From NCBI RefSeq assembly GCF_000378125.1, contig NZ_KB899241.1:2083652-2147651 (forward strand): 64,000 bases of DNA. Direction: 5' to 3'. This document shows, piece after piece, positions 27,160 through 36,256 of this stretch. The first letter of the stretch is position 1. Every line of letters starts with the position of its first letter. Made by a program: the position numbers and the translations under genes. The notes beneath the pieces are model-generated. The model made no database searches. It was given only the letters and a program-made list of their open reading frames with translations, and was not told where the DNA came from. Source of the DNA: Rudaea cellulosilytica DSM 22992. Lineage in GTDB: Bacteria > Pseudomonadota > Gammaproteobacteria > Xanthomonadales > Rhodanobacteraceae.

Positions 27160-27558
27160 TCAGCTGGCGTGAAAGACCTCAACCGCATCAGACCAGATTT
27201 TTCCTTGCGCTTTTGCATCGGGAAGTGGAATCTGGCATGGGTCGGTTTCCCTCCACCATCGCTGAGTCTCGGGGTCCGCAGCGATCTTGACCATATCACC
27301 CTCGAAGTCGTTGCCGATGTATTCGAAATAAGAGAACAAGAAGAGCTTTCCCTCAATTTCCTTCAATGCAACGGAGTAGTTGCGAATGTTGCTATCTTTG
27401 ATCCGTTGAAGGACGCCCGGCCAAGTTTTGGCGTGAAGCTTGATGTAGTAGTCCGCCTTCTCAGACCCGTTACCGAATGCACGCGTCGCGGAACGGTTGC
27501 TTCGGATACGCCCGCCAGAGCGCTGCTCGGTAGCAACTAACTGAGGTTTACAAGGCAA
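27160..27558 (-). CDS. L-rhamnose/L-fucose mutarotase family (DUF718), disturbed 5' end
   Basis: The body is an unmistakable RhaM/DUF718 mutarotase: EKADYYIKLHAKTWPGVL, IRNYSVALKEIEGKLFLFSYFEYIG, DMVKIAADPETQRWW, TDPCQIPLP and DAVEVFH. These enzymes interconvert anomers of L-rhamnose or L-fucose. The expected N-terminus (a short beta strand like RRxxFVTGLRPEKADYY) is missing in this frame and replaced by unrelated residues from a TTG start. The matching residues VTGLR appear in the neighbouring frame just before EKADYY (27455-27480). That suggests a small deletion and frameshift, so the gene may be broken or may produce a protein with an altered start. It lies upstream of the GH29 gene. Confidence 0.7.
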   Translation of the reverse strand: MPCKPQLVATEQRSGGRIRSNRSATRAFGNGSEKADYYIKLHAKTWPGVLQRIKDSNIRNYSVALKEIEGKLFLFSYFEYIGNDFEGDMVKIAADPETQRWWRETDPCQIPLPDAKAQGKIWSDAVEVFHAS

Positions 27559-27748
27559 AACAGACGACGGCTAAACACGTAAGGTTTCTTCATAGGAACC
27601 TGGCCCTGTGAGACGCAGAATGAGGATTGTCGCTTCCTTGGAAGCGCCAATCTGGCGACGGGATTCATCTAAACCACAGAAGGGCTCGGCCGACTTATGC
27701 AAATCGGTTTCATCTTGATTCGCCGGGCCGCCATGCTCCGTCGTCTCG

Positions 27749-29158
27749 CTATCGAATCGGCGTCCACGTCCAGCTGGGCGCTGAGGAGTATGTGACCGCG
27801 ATAGTGTCCCCGGGCTCCAGAATTACAGTGACGTTTGTGACGGCGAATAACCACGTCGAATTGCGCTTCACGAGACTCACCGCACCGCCTGATACCGCCA
27901 CCAACACCTTTTGACCTGAGGTGTTGGTCACCGCTGTGCCGCTGGCGGGCAACGTCGGTGTTGCGACATTGTTGAAGTTTGGTGTTTCGAGCCAGACACC
28001 CGTGCTATTTGGCATGAAGGCGGTGCCCGTGCCGGTGATGGCGTTGTTGATGTTGATGAATTTATTGCCGGACCCGGCCGTCGCATTGATTCCATATGTT
28101 GCCAGGGAAATCTGGCCACCAACCCATGTGTTCGAGACAGCGTTCGCGCTATCAATTCGGATGTCGGTGGTATTCGCCTCGGTGTCCGTATTCAGAAAGG
28201 TATTGGTGACATTGAATCCGTTCGACAGATAGATCCCATTGCCTGAAAGGCTGTAGGACCCCATGAAGGTGTTCATAAAACACTGATTGCAATACAGCGC
28301 AGCGTATCCAGAGCCGACGTTCGTGGTCGTGTTGAATCCACCCCCGTTCGCATCTACGTTCACAAGCCCGTTGAGGAAGTAGTTGAGCTTCAGGGCAACA
28401 GCAGATCCATTGGTGCTGGTGTTGAAAATGAACAAGTTGTTGAGCTGGAACTCATTCATCGCATCATTGAAATCATCTCGCCCGAAAGCCATCAGCGTTC
28501 CCGCAATGCTCCCCAGCACCTGAAAGTTTTCAAACCTGGAATAGTCCAGACTCTCGTCCGGAGTATCGTTTCCCACAATATTCCATGCGGGCGAGGTTAC
28601 GCCCGAATCAAATTTGATTATCGAGATGGCGCGGCCATCTCCAAAGACATTGATGCCGGTACTAGCAATCGGGTGAAGGTTCCAAACGAGTTGCGATGCC
28701 GCACGATAGGTGCCGGCCGGGATGTACAGCGCTTTCTTGAGCGCTACGCCTTCTGCGAACCAATTCCCGATACCAGTCGAACAGTCCGTCACTCCGGTGT
28801 TGTCTGAGCAGTAGTCGAGCAGGCTTAAAGCGTTTTCCTTGGCTTTGGCATCCAAGGAGCGCGTCAACGCGCCGGTTCCAAGTTGAGTGAATGACGATGC
28901 TGTAGCGGGAATGGTCGCTGAAGCCGTTATGGGGCTGGTCCCATTTCCGTAGAGATAACCGGACAAGGAAGTCGCACCGGTGCCTCCCCCACTGACTGCC
29001 AATTGGGCATAGGTGAGAGTAGGTAGGCATAGGATCGAAAATGCTATCGACCAGGTGGTCGAACGCAGCGAAATGATTTGAAAACGACCTGACAACGAGC
29101 CAACGCTGGCACGCGTTGCGGACACCAATACGCTTAGTACCGAAACTAATCTACTCAC
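27749..29158 (-). CDS. secreted right-handed beta-helix (pectate lyase superfamily) protein
   Basis: 469 residues from a GTG that has GGGAGA seven bases before it; the frame is open further to a TTG at 29179. A long N-region and signal peptide end at TLTYAQ. A Gly/Thr-rich stretch (LAVSGGGTGATSLSGYLYG) like phage tail-fibre stems follows. Then comes a pectate-lyase_3/rhamnogalacturonase-type start (ALSLLDYCSDNTGVTDCSTGIGNWF, KKALYIPAGTYRA) and Asn-rich coils typical of a parallel beta-helix. Base composition is visibly more AT-rich than in flanking genes, a hint of transfer. It could be a polysaccharide lyase/hydrolase or a binding protein; catalytic residues cannot be assigned. It shares a promoter region with the divergent lactate dehydrogenase gene, which carries the fucose-island operator. 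Confidence 0.7.
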   Translation of the reverse strand: MSRLVSVLSVLVSATRASVGSLSGRFQIISLRSTTWSIAFSILCLPTLTYAQLAVSGGGTGATSLSGYLYGNGTSPITASATIPATASSFTQLGTGALTRSLDAKAKENALSLLDYCSDNTGVTDCSTGIGNWFAEGVALKKALYIPAGTYRAASQLVWNLHPIASTGINVFGDGRAISIIKFDSGVTSPAWNIVGNDTPDESLDYSRFENFQVLGSIAGTLMAFGRDDFNDAMNEFQLNNLFIFNTSTNGSAVALKLNYFLNGLVNVDANGGGFNTTTNVGSGYAALYCNQCFMNTFMGSYSLSGNGIYLSNGFNVTNTFLNTDTEANTTDIRIDSANAVSNTWVGGQISLATYGINATAGSGNKFININNAITGTGTAFMPNSTGVWLETPNFNNVATPTLPASGTAVTNTSGQKVLVAVSGGAVSLVKRNSTWLFAVTNVTVILEPGDTIAVTYSSAPSWTWTPIR

Positions 29159-29218
29159 TGGGGTTCTCCCTCTGGGCAACGATTCGTTTCTAGAGGTACC
29201 AGGTGTATGAATACCTCG

Positions 29219-29235
29219 TCGTATATATAATACGA
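29219..29235. promoter_or_regulatory. inverted half-sites TCGTAT-N5-ATACGA
   Basis: TCGTAT and ATACGA face each other across five bases, 61 bases upstream of the GTG of the beta-helix gene. The right arm (TACGATA) matches the operator arms at 29329 and 47703, but the spacing differs. It is a weaker copy of the presumed fucose-island operator. Confidence 0.4.
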
Positions 29236-29328
29236 TACATCATATACGAGAAGTCGTCAATCTCGAGGATTTTCGACGTGGGAGCACGCCATAAAAGGGG
29301 CGACTCTTGTGGAGTTGGGCGTCCGAAT

Positions 29329-29346
29329 GTATCGTATATACGACAA
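29329..29346. promoter_or_regulatory. inverted-repeat operator GTATCGTA-TA-TACGACAA
   Basis: Two eight-base arms around TA, 23 bases before the lactate dehydrogenase ATG. It contains the perfect palindrome TCGTATATACGA. It agrees at 14 of 16 arm positions with the perfect repeat at 47703 before the RraA-like gene. It is the best candidate for the binding site of the local IclR regulator or another island regulator. Confidence 0.6.
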
Positions 29347-29368
29347 GAACTTATATGTAAGATGTAAA

Positions 29369-31213
29369 ATGCTCGAAAACAGCCGCAATATGCCGAACGA
29401 TGCGTGCGTTGGTGGAGTAGTCGACCAGGTCGCCCACCAAGGATTGCTCACGAGGCTCAGGCATATCGTTGGCAACAGGCATGTCCTTACGCATGCTCGT
29501 GCCACCCGCCGCTTCAGAACGGGTTTTCGATTCGGCGGTGGCAATGTGCTGGCTGTAGTCAGACCGGGAACGCTGCTCGAGCTATGGCGGACTCTTCAGG
29601 AGTGCGTTCAATTTGAAGCAGTCATAGTTGTTCAAGCGTCAAACACTGGGCTAACGGGCGGCTCCACCCCGGCACCTGACGGCTACGACCGAGAGGTCGT
29701 CATCATCAGCACGTTAAGACTCGATTCGCTTTTCGTGATCGGCGACGGCCGGCAAGTTGTGTGTCTGCCGGGCGCAACGCTTCACAAACTGGAAAAGGAA
29801 CTGCGACCGTTCGATCGTGAGCCGCATTCGGTCATTGGGTCATCGTGTTTTGGCGCGACCGTTGTTGGCGGCGTATGCAACAACTCCGGTGGTGCGCTCG
29901 TGCGCCGCGGACCTGCATACACGCAGATGTCTCTGTTCGCTCGGGTCGACGCACACGGCTCCCTAGAGCTCGTGAACCATCTTGGCATATCACTCGGAAA
30001 TGCGCCTGAGGAGATCTTGCAGCGACTCCAGTCAGGAGCTTTCTGCGGCGGCGATATCGAAAATCCGAACTGGACAGCCTCGGACAAAGACTATGAAACT
30101 TGCGTGCGCGATATCGATGCCCGAACGCCCGCGCGATTCAATGCTGACCCACGCCGGCTGTTCGAGGCTTCGGGCTCCGCCGGCAAGCTCGTGGTATTCG
30201 CAGTTCGTCTCGATACCTTCCCGCTGGAAAGGGAGAGCAAGGTCTTCTATGTCGGCACGAATTGTGCCGAGGAGTTGGGCCGACTTCGACGCATGATCCT
30301 ATCGAAGTGCGCTTCGTTGCCGATCGCAGGAGAATATCTGCACCGTGATGCATTCGATCTGGCTGACCACTATGGGAAAGATCAATTCCTGCTCGTCGAG
30401 CGCATCGGGACAGATCACCTCCCTCGCTTTTTTGATCTGAAGAGTCGCTGCGACGGCTTTTGCGCGCGCCAGCGGTGGCTGCCTGCAAACTTGCTGGACC
30501 GAGTGCTATATGCGTTCGGTCGGCTATGGCCGGATCATCTTCCAAGGCGACTCCGCGAATACCGACAGCGGTTTGAACACCATCTCATTTTGCGAGTTTC
30601 GCTTGATTCCTACGAAGAGATGCGTTCTCTGCTTTTCGATTGGCATCGCGCCAACGAGTCTGGGTACTTCGACTGCTCGGAAGTGGAAGCGCGAAAAGCT
30701 TTCCTGCACCGCTTCGTTGTGGCCGGTGCCGCCGTACGTTATCGCGCGATCCATTCCCGGGAGGTGGAAGACATTGTTGCTCTCGATGTTGCACTGCGGA
30801 GGAACGACAGGGATTGGTTCGAGTCGCTGCCCGAGGATATTGAGCGCAAGCTCGTTGGCAAAATCTACTACGGTCACTTTCTATGCCATGTGTTCCATCA
30901 GGACTACATTGTGGCGAAAGGTCAAGACTGTATGGCGCTCGAGCATGCAATGTGGCGATTGCTTGACGAGCGTGGCGCGCGTTATCCAGCAGAGCACAAT
31001 GTCGGTCACCTCTATGTTGCCGAATCACCATTGCTCGACTTCTACCGAACGCTCGATCCAGGCAATCGGTTCAACGCGGGAATCGGGCAATCGTCGAAGT
31101 TGAAGGACTACGCGCCGCCAGCTACCTCGAAAACTCATCGCTGCCCGAATCCCCATGCGCGGGCTTCTGATCCTTCGCACCCGACAACAGCAAAAAAGGA
31201 GCTTCCCCTATGA
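29369..31213 (+). CDS. dld: FAD-dependent D-lactate dehydrogenase (Dld-like)
   Basis: About 614 residues. The N-terminal half is a PCMH-type FAD-binding domain: GGGNVLAVVRPGTLLELW, VVQASNTGLTGGSTP, IGSSCFGATVVGGVCNNSGG. The C-terminal half is the membrane-associated Dld cap, ending AEHNVGHLYVAESPLLDFYRTLDPGNRFNAGIG. This is the quinone-linked respiratory D-lactate dehydrogenase family; the length is close to the usual 570 residues plus tails. The ATG at 29369 is chosen; a second ATG is seven codons on. Its stop overlaps the next ATG by four bases, so it is coupled to the diketo-acid hydrolase, whose product would be pyruvate plus lactate. The textbook L-fucose route gives L-lactate, so the stereochemistry is worth testing. 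Confidence 0.85.
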   Translation: MLENSRNMPNDACVGGVVDQVAHQGLLTRLRHIVGNRHVLTHARATRRFRTGFRFGGGNVLAVVRPGTLLELWRTLQECVQFEAVIVVQASNTGLTGGSTPAPDGYDREVVIISTLRLDSLFVIGDGRQVVCLPGATLHKLEKELRPFDREPHSVIGSSCFGATVVGGVCNNSGGALVRRGPAYTQMSLFARVDAHGSLELVNHLGISLGNAPEEILQRLQSGAFCGGDIENPNWTASDKDYETCVRDIDARTPARFNADPRRLFEASGSAGKLVVFAVRLDTFPLERESKVFYVGTNCAEELGRLRRMILSKCASLPIAGEYLHRDAFDLADHYGKDQFLLVERIGTDHLPRFFDLKSRCDGFCARQRWLPANLLDRVLYAFGRLWPDHLPRRLREYRQRFEHHLILRVSLDSYEEMRSLLFDWHRANESGYFDCSEVEARKAFLHRFVVAGAAVRYRAIHSREVEDIVALDVALRRNDRDWFESLPEDIERKLVGKIYYGHFLCHVFHQDYIVAKGQDCMALEHAMWRLLDERGARYPAEHNVGHLYVAESPLLDFYRTLDPGNRFNAGIGQSSKLKDYAPPATSKTHRCPNPHARASDPSHPTTAKKELPL

Positions 31214-32061
31214 AACTTTGTCGCTATGGCGCGCCTGGGCTAGAGAAGCCGGCCGCCGTTGATGCCACAGGTCACCTTCGCGACCTATCTGGCGTAATCG
31301 CTGATCTTGGTCCTGCACAACTATCTCCGGATAGTCTGAGAAAGTTGGCGAAAATCGAGTTGCAAGATCTACCCCTTGTGCAAAGTGAACCGCGGCTTGG
31401 GCCGCCTTTTGTCGGTACGCGACAGTTCCTTGCGATAGGGCTCAACTATTCGGATCACGCGCACGAATCGGGGATGGAGATCCCGAAGGAACCTGTCGTA
31501 TTCACTAAGGCGGTAAGCTGCATACAAGGGCCATACGATCCGGTGGTCATCCCGCGCCATTCGCAGAAGACCGATTGGGAAGTTGAGCTTGGGGTGGTGA
31601 TTGGATCGAGGGCATCCTATATCTCCGAATCGGACGCTCTCCGACACATCGCAGGTTACTGCGTCGTCAATGATCTTTCGGAGCGTGAATTTCAGCTGGA
31701 GCGCTCAGGTACATGGGACAAGGGTAAAGGATGCCCGACCTTTGGGCCGATTGGTCCGTGGTTGGTTACGGTTGACGAAGTCGATGACCCGCAAGATCTT
31801 TCAATGTGGCTAGACGTGAACGGTCGCCGCGTCCAAACGGGCCATACACGGAAGATGATTTTTGGTGTCGCCAGCCTGGTGGCCTATCTCTCGCAGTTTC
31901 TCACACTGCTGCCCGGTGACATCATCACAACGGGGACGCCTCCCGGTGTCGGGCTAGGCCAAAAGCCGCTACCGTGGTACCTGAAGCCGGGCGATGTCGT
32001 TGCCCTCGGTATCGAAAAGCTTGGCGAACAGCGTCAGAATGTATTGGCTTGGAGCCGATAG
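31210..32061 (+). CDS. FAH-family hydrolase, probable 2,4-diketo-3-deoxy-L-fuconate hydrolase
   Basis: 283 residues with the fumarylacetoacetate-hydrolase fold: AIGLNYSDHAHESG, the metal ligands Glu124 and Glu126 in DWEVELGVVIG, and Asp155 in VVNDLSERE. PGDIITTGTPPGVGLG and LKPGDVVALGIEKLGEQ close the fold. In non-phosphorylating L-fucose and L-rhamnose pathways this family splits 2,4-diketo-3-deoxy acids to pyruvate and lactate. The neighbours (fucosidases, fuconate dehydratase, sugar SDRs) support that role. It could also be a different acylpyruvase. It is coupled to the upstream lactate dehydrogenase by an ATGA overlap. Confidence 0.87.
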   Translation: MKLCRYGAPGLEKPAAVDATGHLRDLSGVIADLGPAQLSPDSLRKLAKIELQDLPLVQSEPRLGPPFVGTRQFLAIGLNYSDHAHESGMEIPKEPVVFTKAVSCIQGPYDPVVIPRHSQKTDWEVELGVVIGSRASYISESDALRHIAGYCVVNDLSEREFQLERSGTWDKGKGCPTFGPIGPWLVTVDEVDDPQDLSMWLDVNGRRVQTGHTRKMIFGVASLVAYLSQFLTLLPGDIITTGTPPGVGLGQKPLPWYLKPGDVVALGIEKLGEQRQNVLAWSR

Positions 32062-32113
32062 CGCAGCCGTCACGACATGCAGATGTCTATGCCGCGTTAG
32101 ATGACGCGAATGC

Positions 32114-32884
32114 TCAGAGCCTACTTGATAGGTCAGCAGTGACTTTGCAAAGCGCCTTGGTAGCGTCTCGCTGAGACACGCTGACCGCCGAGAGCTGCAT
32201 GTAGGGAATAGCCAACGCTGCTATTGGTTGTCCGTTGCGCATAATAGGTGCTGACACGTCAGTGACACCCGATACTGCTGTACTGACAATGGCTGCGTAG
32301 CCTGCCTCGCGGATAGCGTCGAGTTTTCGAACGAGTTCCTCTCGTTCTTTCGGGGCTAGCCGTTTGCCGTACTTTTTTACCCAAAGCGTTCGCACAGCTT
32401 CTGGTTGGAATGCCGTCAGGACGATGCCAGAGGTCGCTTCAAGAATGGGGCGATGATGACCAATTCGCACCGCCAAACCAAGGTCGGATGGCGACTCGAT
32501 ACGCGCGATGACCACCATATTCTCATCCGCGGCCACGACCAAATGACAGGACTGCCGCGTATCCTCGGTAAGCTTGCGCATCGAGGGCAGGGCAAGTTCC
32601 AGAAGTTCCTTTAGCGGCGGGCGCTGCATCCCCAGCAGGAAAAGGCGATTGGTTAGCGTGTATCCGTCAGTACCTTCCACGCGCTCCAAGTAGCCCAGGC
32701 TCTCGAGCACGTAGACCATTCGGAATATCTCGCTCTTCGCCCGCCCGACTCCCTGCGATATCTCAGAAAGATTCATCGGATGCGGGGCCTTGGAAATCAT
32801 TTCCAAAATGCCAAGCCCTTTCTCGAGTGCGGGAGCGCTGTAGCTGGTGGCTCTTTTCGTCATCCGGTCTTTGGACATAGTCAT
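32114..32884 (-). CDS. IclR-family transcriptional regulator
   Basis: 256 residues. The N-terminal winged helix-turn-helix includes SAPALEKGLGILEMIS, MNLSEISQGVGRAKSEIFRMVYVLESLGYLER and YTLTNRLFLLG. The C-terminal IclR effector domain includes SCHLVVAADENMVVIARIES, HHRPILEATSGIVLTAF and VSTAVSGVTDVSAPIMRNGQPIAALAI. Family members respond to small organic acids or sugar acids and usually repress catabolic genes. It is transcribed convergently with the FAH gene and divergently from the TonB receptor, in the middle of the island, so it is the obvious candidate to read the TCGTA/TACGA repeats. Alternative ATGs are at codons 3 and 8. Confidence 0.92.
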   Translation of the reverse strand: MTMSKDRMTKRATSYSAPALEKGLGILEMISKAPHPMNLSEISQGVGRAKSEIFRMVYVLESLGYLERVEGTDGYTLTNRLFLLGMQRPPLKELLELALPSMRKLTEDTRQSCHLVVAADENMVVIARIESPSDLGLAVRIGHHRPILEATSGIVLTAFQPEAVRTLWVKKYGKRLAPKEREELVRKLDAIREAGYAAIVSTAVSGVTDVSAPIMRNGQPIAALAIPYMQLSAVSVSQRDATKALCKVTADLSSRL

Positions 32885-33350
32885 CGTCTATTTCTTGGTG
32901 GCGGTCAGCTTCAAAATCGCGGTGTGCGACTCGCGACCGACGCGTGCGGCGATTTCAAATCATAGGGGCTTGCTGAACATTTTGGCAGAAAATTTTCTGG
33001 TTGACATCACCAGGGAGCTGACCAATTTGGCGCCCTAGGCTCGCAACCTGGCTGTGTGCACGGTCGCTTTAGTCGCTTCGACTTCTTCGCTTCGCAGCCC
33101 TGCGATCGTTTGGATCAACCACGCCAGGGGCGTTGACTGACAGGCCACACGACCTCTTCATAGCTCTCTCTGGTTGGACAAATGTCAGCGCAAATCGAGG
33201 GTCGGAACGCCTTGCGACAGGGTCGGTAGAAGTGTGTGCATGACGCGGTCGTGCTCTCTTGAAATCGCTACGGCGTAGGTTCGTTGAGCCATTGTGAGCA
33301 AGGCTCAGAGCGCTACTTCAAGCGTGGATTCGGTGTGCGGATTTTGACTC
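32885..33350. other. intergenic region between regulator and receptor
   Basis: About 470 bases without a gene I can defend. A 35-codon minus-strand frame at 33185-33292 begins with ATG and reads smoothly (ends LLPTLSQGVPTLDLR), but lacks a ribosome binding site and matches no family that I know. The right edge carries the receptor promoter. Confidence 0.5.
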
Positions 33351-33379
33351 TTGATCTTACGAATACGATGGTATATTAT
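33351..33379 (+). promoter_or_regulatory. sigma70-like promoter with operator half-sites
   Basis: TTGATC (-35) and TATTAT (-10) are 17 bases apart, about 40 bases before the receptor ATG. The spacer contains two direct copies of TACGA (33358 and 33364), the half-site seen in the operators at 29329 and 47703. Binding there would occlude RNA polymerase, consistent with repression. Confidence 0.5.
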
Positions 33380-33418
33380 ATGTGATAGAAGCTTTCATAA
33401 CGATAAGGGGAGGAAGAT

Positions 33419-36214
33419 ATGAATGGTGTATCGCTTTCCGCTGTGCTTCGAAGCGCTTTGCTTATCCTTCTGGGTGTAGTGTCGAATTCTTTGGCACGTG
33501 CCTCTGGCCAGTCCGATGCGAATGCGCCGGTGCAAGAGGCAAATAAGGATGCGCAAGACGCCGAAAAGAAGACGCAAGACTCCAAAAGAAAGGAGGCTTC
33601 TTCCGAGATTGCGGATACGCTTGGCACCGTGACGGTGACCGGCTACGCCAAGAGCCTTGAGCGAGCTTTGGCGAACAAGCGCGAAGCGGATGTCGTCAGC
33701 GACGGCATCTCTGCCGAAGACGTCGGCAAATATCCCGAACAGAACATTGCTGAGTCGCTGCAGCGAGTAACCGGCGTGCAGATCACGCGAAGCCTTGGTG
33801 ACGGGCAGTTCCTCAGCGTCCGTGGCTTGGATCCCAAGTTCACCGACACCTTGTTCAATGGACGCCAGCTGCCGACGGCCTCCGGCACCAGAGCGTTCGA
33901 TTTCCAGGTCCTGACGTCGAACTTCGCCAATCAAGTAGATGTGTACAAATCGCCAACCCCGGATCTTCCCGAGAGTGGACTGGCGGCGACGGTGAACGTT
34001 CAATCGATCAAGCCGCTCGATTTGGGGGCCGAGCGTGCTGCATTGAACGTCGAAGGCGTTTATGACGAACAGGCCAAACAGGGCGTGAAGCCCCATGTGT
34101 CGGCGTTGTACTTGAATACGTTCCTGGACAATCGGCTCGGCTGGATGGTGAGCGTCGACTACAACCAGCGCAGGCTAAATGATCAACAGTTCACCTCAGA
34201 CGGCGTTCTTCCGGATTCCACCTATACCGGTCCGGGTACCGTATATCGAGTATTCGGCGTTCATCTCAACGATCTTCTCGGTACGGACCGCCGCCTCAGT
34301 GGCATGAGCATGTTGCAGTTCAAGGTCAACGATAACTTGGAATTGCACCTGGACACGATCGCCTCGCGCTTCGAGCAGCGTTACAACTATTACCAAGGGC
34401 AGAATTTCTATCCCGGTGCCGGCGCCTTGGGGGCTTCTCCGACCGATTCGCAGACGCTTGATCGTAACAACGTCGAAACGGTTTGGTCCGGCTCAAACGT
34501 GTTCGCCTGGATGCAGGCCAACATGTTCGACTTCTTGCAGGAGACGACCTCTACCGCACTGGGAGGAACGCTGACATTCGGCGACTGGAAGATCGACAAC
34601 GAGTTGTCTTACGGTGAGGCGACTGAACATACGACGCAAGCCTATGTCTCATGGGCGACGAAGGCACCAGGTGCCAATCTCCGGTATGACACGACGAAAG
34701 ATCCGGGCGGTCCGATCAGCGTTGGGTTCTACAACGGCTTCAATCCGAACGATCCATCCAACTACTACTTCTTCGGCGTGCAGGGTGCCTACAAGGAGCC
34801 AACGCGCGATCAGATTTGGAACTATCGCATAGATGCGACACGTTCGCTGGATTCCGGCTGGCTCAAGAGCGTCAAAGTCGGCGCAAACTTTGAAGATCGC
34901 ACCCTGTCTTCCACGCCGAACTGGATGGGAAATTCAGGTGCTGGCTATCCTACCGACATGAGCCCCTACTTGATCCTGCATGATAACTCGTCCTTCTTCT
35001 CCTCATACGATGGCGGGGCGCAGGTGCCTTCGAGCTTCATGACGGTCAATTTGCCGAAATTTTTCTCTGACTTCCCCCTGTCGCAGATCGTGGCCAAGAA
35101 CCCCCCGATGCAAGTGGTGACCGCGACAACAGTGGTTGAGGAAAAATCCGAAGCCGCCTATGTTCGAGTGGATGTGGGTGACGCTGATGGTCGCTGGAAA
35201 GCGAACGCAGGGCTTCGGGCCGTACGCACGGAAGAATTGTCTTCCGGCTACTCACCGACTTCCGGCGCCTACCTCATCTACGGGTTGGTCGGCGGCTCCA
35301 ACTCCCTGAGCTATACCGACGCCTCGATCCATGCGCAATCGCATACCTACAACAATCTGCTCCCGTCACTCAACGCGAGCTATCTGATCAGTGACGACCT
35401 GATTGCGCGGTTCGCCGCTGCGAAAGTGATGCAGCGGCCGGATATGAATCTACTGGCGGCTGCGAGCAACCCGAATGCCTCAACGAGCCCACCGCCGGGC
35501 GGCACGTGGGTGGGTACGCTTGCCGAGGGCAATCCGGATCTCAAGCCGTATCTGGCAAATCAATTTGACGTTTCGCTGGAATGGTACTTCAGCAAGCGCG
35601 GAATCTTTGCTGCGGATTTCTTCCTCAAGAACGTCCAGAACTTGGTGCTGACGAACTACACCAAAGAAACGGTCGACGTCGCAATCGGAAGCGCGAATGG
35701 GCCGAAGCAGCCGATCGAACTGTCGGTGTCGCAGCCGGTCAACGCGACGACAACGCAAATCAAGGGCGTCGAACTCGGCTACCAGCAGGCATTCGATTTC
35801 CTACCCGGGTTCTGGAGCGGGTTAGGGGCGCAGGCAAATTTCACGCACATCTGGTACGGAAGCGTGGTGTTGAACCAAGGGCAGCCTGCGTTGCCACTGC
35901 CGGGCATTTCCAAGAACACATACAACCTCGGCGTGTACTACGACAACGGCAAGTTCGACATCCATGCGGGTTACAACTATCGCAGCGGGTGGGTGGCCGA
36001 CCCGCTGAGCTACTTTGGCGACGGCATATTCGTGAAGGGCTATGGCCAGCTTGATCTCTCCGCCAACTACAAAGTGAATTCGAAGCTCAGCTTCAACGCT
36101 TCGGTCGTCAACCTGACCCAGTCGGCGCTGAGACAAGATGATCGATATGGGATCACGCGCCTGTATGACCTCAGCGGCCGCCGCTACTACGTCGGTGCGC
36201 GCCTGAATTTCTAG
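33419..36214 (+). CDS. TonB-dependent receptor of the sugar-uptake type, no STN domain
   Basis: 931 residues, start fixed by AGGGGAGGAAG upstream. After the signal peptide there is a charged linker (NKDAQDAEKKTQDSKRKE), then the TonB box and plug: GTVTVTGYAKSLERALANKR, VGKYPEQNIAESLQRVTGVQI, FLSVRGLDPKFTDTLFNGR and DVYKSPTPDLPESGLAATVNV. This is the TonB-Xanth-Caul subfamily commonly found with glycan-degrading genes. The barrel ends YYVGARLNF. The absence of an STN domain fits control by a one-component regulator rather than by FecI/FecR. It is expected to import fucosylated oligosaccharides for the GH29 enzyme encoded 42 bases downstream. Confidence 0.93.
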   Translation: MNGVSLSAVLRSALLILLGVVSNSLARASGQSDANAPVQEANKDAQDAEKKTQDSKRKEASSEIADTLGTVTVTGYAKSLERALANKREADVVSDGISAEDVGKYPEQNIAESLQRVTGVQITRSLGDGQFLSVRGLDPKFTDTLFNGRQLPTASGTRAFDFQVLTSNFANQVDVYKSPTPDLPESGLAATVNVQSIKPLDLGAERAALNVEGVYDEQAKQGVKPHVSALYLNTFLDNRLGWMVSVDYNQRRLNDQQFTSDGVLPDSTYTGPGTVYRVFGVHLNDLLGTDRRLSGMSMLQFKVNDNLELHLDTIASRFEQRYNYYQGQNFYPGAGALGASPTDSQTLDRNNVETVWSGSNVFAWMQANMFDFLQETTSTALGGTLTFGDWKIDNELSYGEATEHTTQAYVSWATKAPGANLRYDTTKDPGGPISVGFYNGFNPNDPSNYYFFGVQGAYKEPTRDQIWNYRIDATRSLDSGWLKSVKVGANFEDRTLSSTPNWMGNSGAGYPTDMSPYLILHDNSSFFSSYDGGAQVPSSFMTVNLPKFFSDFPLSQIVAKNPPMQVVTATTVVEEKSEAAYVRVDVGDADGRWKANAGLRAVRTEELSSGYSPTSGAYLIYGLVGGSNSLSYTDASIHAQSHTYNNLLPSLNASYLISDDLIARFAAAKVMQRPDMNLLAAASNPNASTSPPPGGTWVGTLAEGNPDLKPYLANQFDVSLEWYFSKRGIFAADFFLKNVQNLVLTNYTKETVDVAIGSANGPKQPIELSVSQPVNATTTQIKGVELGYQQAFDFLPGFWSGLGAQANFTHIWYGSVVLNQGQPALPLPGISKNTYNLGVYYDNGKFDIHAGYNYRSGWVADPLSYFGDGIFVKGYGQLDLSANYKVNSKLSFNASVVNLTQSALRQDDRYGITRLYDLSGRRYYVGARLNF

Positions 36215-36256
36215 TCAGGGCTATCGGCAAGTCACAATCCGGGGTGAGGACACAAT

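Noticed and set aside
33185-33292. 35-codon minus-strand frame starting with ATG between the IclR and receptor genes
   Set aside because: No ribosome binding site, no family resemblance that I can defend, and it lies in otherwise featureless intergenic DNA.
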